This document shows positions 63,591 to 64,000 of a DNA stretch of 64,000 nt, in pieces (position 1 is the stretch's first letter; every line of letters begins with the position of its first letter). Source of the DNA: Corythucha ciliata (taxonomy: Eukaryota; Arthropoda; Insecta; Hemiptera; Tingidae); NCBI GenBank assembly GCA_038030265.1, contig CM075941.1, forward strand, positions 57,327,952 to 57,391,951, read 5' to 3'. The notes below the pieces were generated by a model, which searched no databases, had not been told where the DNA came from, and was given only the letters and a program-made list of their open reading frames with translations. The translations under genes and the position numbers were made by a program.

Positions 63591-64000
63591 AAATGAAGGC
63601 CCAGATTGGCAAGGACGACTCTTGAGTCTTGGCTACTATGCAGGGTACAGGGGCACCTCCCCTGCCCGGTTTAGGTTCATGGCGCAAGCCAGCATTCCCA
63701 GCTCTGAAAGACCCACCTCCACGTCGTGCCTCTCGGGCGCGGGTGGCTGGCCACCAGTTACGGCTAACGAGCCGAGCTGAGTGATGGGACCGACTCTGCT
63801 GGGGAGTCTGGGCCAAAGATGGGGTACAGGCCAGGTAAGGGCCGGCAACGGCCTAGGTACTGGCCACATCTTAACGAGATCCGCAGCAGGGCACAGGGCT
63901 GTGTTTGCCGTCATGATGGGCAAATCCTGCGCCATCTGATGGCCACAAGGTTGAGGGTCTGATGGACTTCCGGACCCTCACTCCGGACTCAACTTGATCA
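63590..64000. repeat. GC-rich tract, probably part of a dispersed retroelement, runs off the window
   Basis: Composition switches abruptly to GC-rich at about 63620, as in the non-LTR element at 8975-12930. The tract includes ATGATGGGCAAATCCTGCGCC at 63914 and GGTTGAGGGTCTGATGGACT near 63950, text that I associate with 5' regions of non-LTR elements but cannot confirm. The ORFs here (63487-63935, both strands) overlap and have no domain. Confidence 0.35.

Overview
Eukaryotic, AT-rich genomic DNA, most likely from an insect or other arthropod. The evidence is the repeat content: a Copia element with a tRNA-iMet half-molecule-type primer site, a DUF4780-type non-LTR element, Ty3/gypsy pieces, a MULE, a PIF/Harbinger piece, a THAP exon and many short foldback elements. 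There is no operon-like organisation, and I could not recognise one complete host gene. Nearly everything I can identify is mobile or repetitive, and most open reading frames in the window are chance.

Layout. 1-2572: degenerate ~20-30 bp minisatellites. 2573-4816: a foldback element whose arms are 150-bp tandem repeats, with a 9-bp target duplication. 4817-8970: repeat remnants, a foldback element, tRNA-like SINE heads and microsatellites. 8975-12930: a GC-rich, minus-strand, broken non-LTR retrotransposon (DUF4780 ORF1, endonuclease, partial RT, RNase H) lacking the RT catalytic core. 12930-19600: minisatellite blocks ('family B', about GCTAATTCGCGGCTAAAATT) with conserved end modules, and AT-rich elements. 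19608-24550: hairpin elements, a complete 3.5-kb MULE (40-bp terminal inverted repeats, 8-bp target duplication) probably sitting in the LTR of a decayed gypsy element whose gag follows. 24550-31761: more minisatellite blocks in both orientations. 31762-36189: a 4.4-kb Copia element with identical 173-bp LTRs, PBS, PPT and 5-bp target duplication, but with its coding region in three frames. 36190-41220: small foldback elements and minisatellites. 41225-42302: a gypsy remnant with gag fused to RT. 43010-45160: a third minisatellite family in both orientations. 48399-53936: a roughly 1.07-kb direct duplication plus a 0.55-kb inverted copy around a 500-N assembly gap; a THAP-domain exon ends at that gap. 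54120-56640: a CCAACCACAGTAAAG array, a Harbinger transposase fragment and repeats. 57135-59800: a gypsy integrase fragment (minus) abutting a 5'-truncated LINE (plus). 62795-63044: a textbook MITE with 52-bp perfect arms. 63590-64000: a GC-rich tract probably belonging to another repeat that runs off the window.

The main unexplained theme is the minisatellites. Several sequence-unrelated families of ~20-30 bp units occur in both orientations across the window, and family B blocks repeatedly end in the same ~100-bp module finishing in CGCCACTG or a variant. This suggests that the arrays travel inside mobile elements rather than arising locally. All repeat alignments here were made by eye.
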